Below, piece by piece: positions 32,448 to 34,256 of a stretch of 34,256 bases of DNA. Every line of letters starts with the position of its first letter. Position 1 is the first letter of the stretch. The notes beneath the pieces are model-generated. The model was given only the letters and a program-made list of their open reading frames with translations. It was not told the origin of the DNA and made no database searches. This DNA comes from Secundilactobacillus collinoides DSM 20515 = JCM 1123 (lineage in GTDB: Bacteria > Bacillota > Bacilli > Lactobacillales > Lactobacillaceae). The stretch covers positions 24,001-58,256 of the forward strand of contig NZ_AYYR01000022.1 of assembly GCF_001435975.1 (NCBI RefSeq). The letters run 5' to 3'. The position numbers and the translations under genes are program-made.

Positions 32448-34061
32448 ATGGAAACGAGCCAGATTAAAGAAAAAATTTTAAACGGACAAATTTCGTTGGG
32501 GATTGAACTTGGATCCACCCGGGTAAAGGCTGTGCTGGTCACAGACGATTTCAACACCGTGGCTTCCGGCGACTATACCTGGGAAAACGAATTAGTCAAC
32601 AACATTTGGACCTACTCAGTGGATCACATCTGGGAAGGTATCCATACCAGTTACGCACAAATGGCAAGGGATGTGCAGGACACTTACGGCGTTAAACTGA
32701 CCAAGATCGGATCAATCGGCGTCAGTGCCATGATGCACGGCTACATGCCATTTGATAAGGAAGGCAACCTGTTGGTACCATTCCGAACATGGCGCAACAA
32801 CATTACTGAGCAGGCGGCCGATGAACTGACCAAACTGTTCGATTTCAACATTCCGCAACGGTGGAGCGTGGCGCACCTTTACCAGGCCATTCTCAATCAG
32901 GAAGACCACGTGAAGGATATCGACTATATCACCACCTTGGCCGGGTACGTCCATTGGAAGCTATCGGGCGAAAAAGTCTTGGGTATCGGTGATGCATCAG
33001 GCGTCTTCCCAATCGATGATGCGACGCAGGATTACGACACCAAGATGATTGACCAGTTCAATCAGCAACGCGGCGTTCGCCAATATCTGTGGAACCTGAA
33101 AGCCATTTTGCCAGAAATTAAGTTGGCTGGCGAAACGGCTGGGACGTTGACTGCTGATGGGGCCAAGTTATTGGATCCATCCGGTGATTTGCAATCCGGT
33201 TCTCTGATGGCACCACCTGAGGGTGATGCCGGGACCGGGATGGTTTCTACGAATGCTGTTCGTAAACGAACCGGGAACATCTCTGCTGGAACGTCAGCCT
33301 TCTCCATGGTGGTCTTGGACCAGCCGATGGCTAACGTTCACCGCGATATTGACATGGTCACCACACCAGATGGCGCACCAGTTGCCATGGTGCACACCAA
33401 CAACTGTTCATCAGACATTAATGCCTGGGTTGGCTTGTTCGGTGAATTTGCTAAGGAGATCGGCGTTGACCTCAAGCCAAACGACTTGTACGGGGCGCTG
33501 TTTAATAGCACGACTCGTGCCGATGCCAACGCTGGTGACCTGCTGAGTTATGCGTACCTCTCAGGTGAAAACATCACCAAAATGCCCGAGGGTCGGCCAA
33601 TGTTTGTCCGGACACCCAACAGCAAATTCAGCCTGCCAAACTTCATGAAGACACATTTGTACTCTGCCTTCGCGCCACTGAAGATCGGTAACGATATTTT
33701 GGCAAACGAAGAACATATCAAAGCGGATGTCTTCATCGCGCAAGGGGGCTTGTTCAAGACACCAAAAATCGGCCAACAAGTGTTAGCCGATGCCTTGGAC
33801 ACACCGATCACCGTCATGAGTAACGCCGGCGAGGGTGGACCTTGGGGCATGGCTGTTCTGGGGTTGTACACCTTGGCTAAAGCTACTGAACCAGACGTTG
33901 AAGACCTGGCTGATTTCTTGGATCACAAGGTATTTGCCAACCCTGAATCGACCACGGTTGACCCTGATCCAGCTGGTGTCAAAGGTTGCAACGAATTCAT
34001 CGAGGCCTACAAGAAAGGCTTGAACGTTGAATTGGCAGCGACTAAATCAATTGATCTTTAA
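32448..34061 (+). CDS. araB: L-ribulokinase AraB (FGGY kinase)
   Basis: The 537 aa FGGY carbohydrate kinase has the phosphate-binding start SLGIELGSTRVKAVLV at residues 16-31, a substrate-site block SAMMHGYMPFD, PFRTWRNN, and the second ATPase-domain motif GNISAGTSAFSMVVLD. The later ADVFIAQGGLFKTPKIGQQVLADAL and SNAGEGGPWGMAVLG blocks match the FGGY signature region. GGAGG lies 9 bases before ATG 32448. Context decides between ribulokinase and xylulokinase: araR upstream and araD 19 bases downstream. It phosphorylates L-ribulose to L-ribulose 5-phosphate. The gene looks more GC-rich and codon-adapted than its surroundings. Confidence 0.9.
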   Translation: METSQIKEKILNGQISLGIELGSTRVKAVLVTDDFNTVASGDYTWENELVNNIWTYSVDHIWEGIHTSYAQMARDVQDTYGVKLTKIGSIGVSAMMHGYMPFDKEGNLLVPFRTWRNNITEQAADELTKLFDFNIPQRWSVAHLYQAILNQEDHVKDIDYITTLAGYVHWKLSGEKVLGIGDASGVFPIDDATQDYDTKMIDQFNQQRGVRQYLWNLKAILPEIKLAGETAGTLTADGAKLLDPSGDLQSGSLMAPPEGDAGTGMVSTNAVRKRTGNISAGTSAFSMVVLDQPMANVHRDIDMVTTPDGAPVAMVHTNNCSSDINAWVGLFGEFAKEIGVDLKPNDLYGALFNSTTRADANAGDLLSYAYLSGENITKMPEGRPMFVRTPNSKFSLPNFMKTHLYSAFAPLKIGNDILANEEHIKADVFIAQGGLFKTPKIGQQVLADALDTPITVMSNAGEGGPWGMAVLGLYTLAKATEPDVEDLADFLDHKVFANPESTTVDPDPAGVKGCNEFIEAYKKGLNVELAATKSIDL

Positions 34062-34080
34062 TTAAAGGAGCACTGAATAA

Positions 34081-34256
34081 ATGCTAGAAGATTTAAAACA
34101 AGAAGTTTACGAAGCCAACATGCAGCTTCCTAAATTAGGTCTCGTGACCTTTACCTGGGGCAACGTTTCCGGAATTGACCGTGAAAAGGGTCTGTTTGTC
34201 ATCAAGCCTTCCGGTGTCGACTATGACGCCTTAAAGCCAGAAGACTTGGTTGTTGT
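34081..34256 (+). CDS. araD: L-ribulose-5-phosphate 4-epimerase AraD (5' part, cut by window edge)
   Basis: The first 58 codons are visible: [20 protein letters not shown], then [38 protein letters not shown]. The TWGNVS and KPSGVDY segments are the substrate-phosphate-binding motifs of class II aldolase/epimerases, and AraD proteins begin just so. AAAGGAG stands 10 bases before ATG 34081. It would make D-xylulose 5-phosphate, which enters the phosphoketolase or pentose phosphate route. araA is likely to follow outside the window. Confidence 0.93.
   Translation, partial: MLEDLKQEVYEANMQLPKLGLVTFTWGNVSGIDREKGLFVIKPSGVDYDALKPEDLVV

Noticed and set aside
1-34256. CRISPR array, prophage, IS element or tRNA gene
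   Set aside because: I found no regularly spaced repeats, no transposase or phage-like protein and no cloverleaf with a conserved T-arm on either strand by eye.

Overview
The window looks like a chromosomal accessory region of a low-GC Gram-positive bacterium, most likely a heterofermentative member of the Lactobacillaceae. The evidence is strong AGGAGG-type ribosome sites, TTG and GTG starts, TTGACA/TATAAT promoters, CcpA-type cre sites, GlnR-type boxes and an AraR-controlled araBD locus. I see no rRNA, tRNA, insertion sequence, phage gene or CRISPR array. I cannot name the genus from sequence alone.

Layout. (1) 1-6302: a LacI-family regulator, cut by the left edge, diverges from a three-gene glycoside operon: a GH-A type DUF5060/DUF4038-like hydrolase, a GPH-family symporter and a GH3 beta-glycosidase. 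Two copies of a GTAACCGGTTAC palindrome flank a textbook promoter. (2) 6729-9096: a dicarboxylate/amino-acid symporter and an SDR oxidoreductase, both minus strand. (3) 9264-20253: a complete urea-nitrogen island. The minus-strand operon urtABCDE plus a NiCoT nickel permease diverges from ureABCEFGD on the plus strand, with GlnR-like boxes between them. (4) 20628-24798: a multidrug-type MFS exporter with a structured mRNA leader, a small secreted protein, and an oxidoreductase/acetyltransferase pair. (5) 24855-29213: a sugar-porter MFS gene with a cre site, then a divergent amino-acid permease / homocysteine S-methyltransferase pair (mmuP/mmuM-like). (6) 29214-30849: a gene-poor stretch with an unrecognised cre-linked protein and a two-helix membrane protein. 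(7) 31114-34256: araR, araB and the start of araD for L-arabinose use.

Main discovery. The urea island is complete in gene content but broken at two points. ureC, the catalytic subunit, carries a perfect 16-bp tandem duplication (16172-16203) that shifts the frame at codon 91. Removing one copy restores a 569-residue UreC with all nickel ligands. urtC, a permease subunit of the urea ABC transporter, has an in-frame TAG at codon 60 where glutamine is the likely ancestral residue. All accessory genes look intact, so the damage is probably recent and, for ureC, could revert by slippage. Other points of interest are the leader RNA of the exporter at 20628-22034, which can pair its ribosome site into a hairpin followed by a T-run, and an exact 22-bp inverted repeat shared by two intergenic regions 3.9 kb apart.
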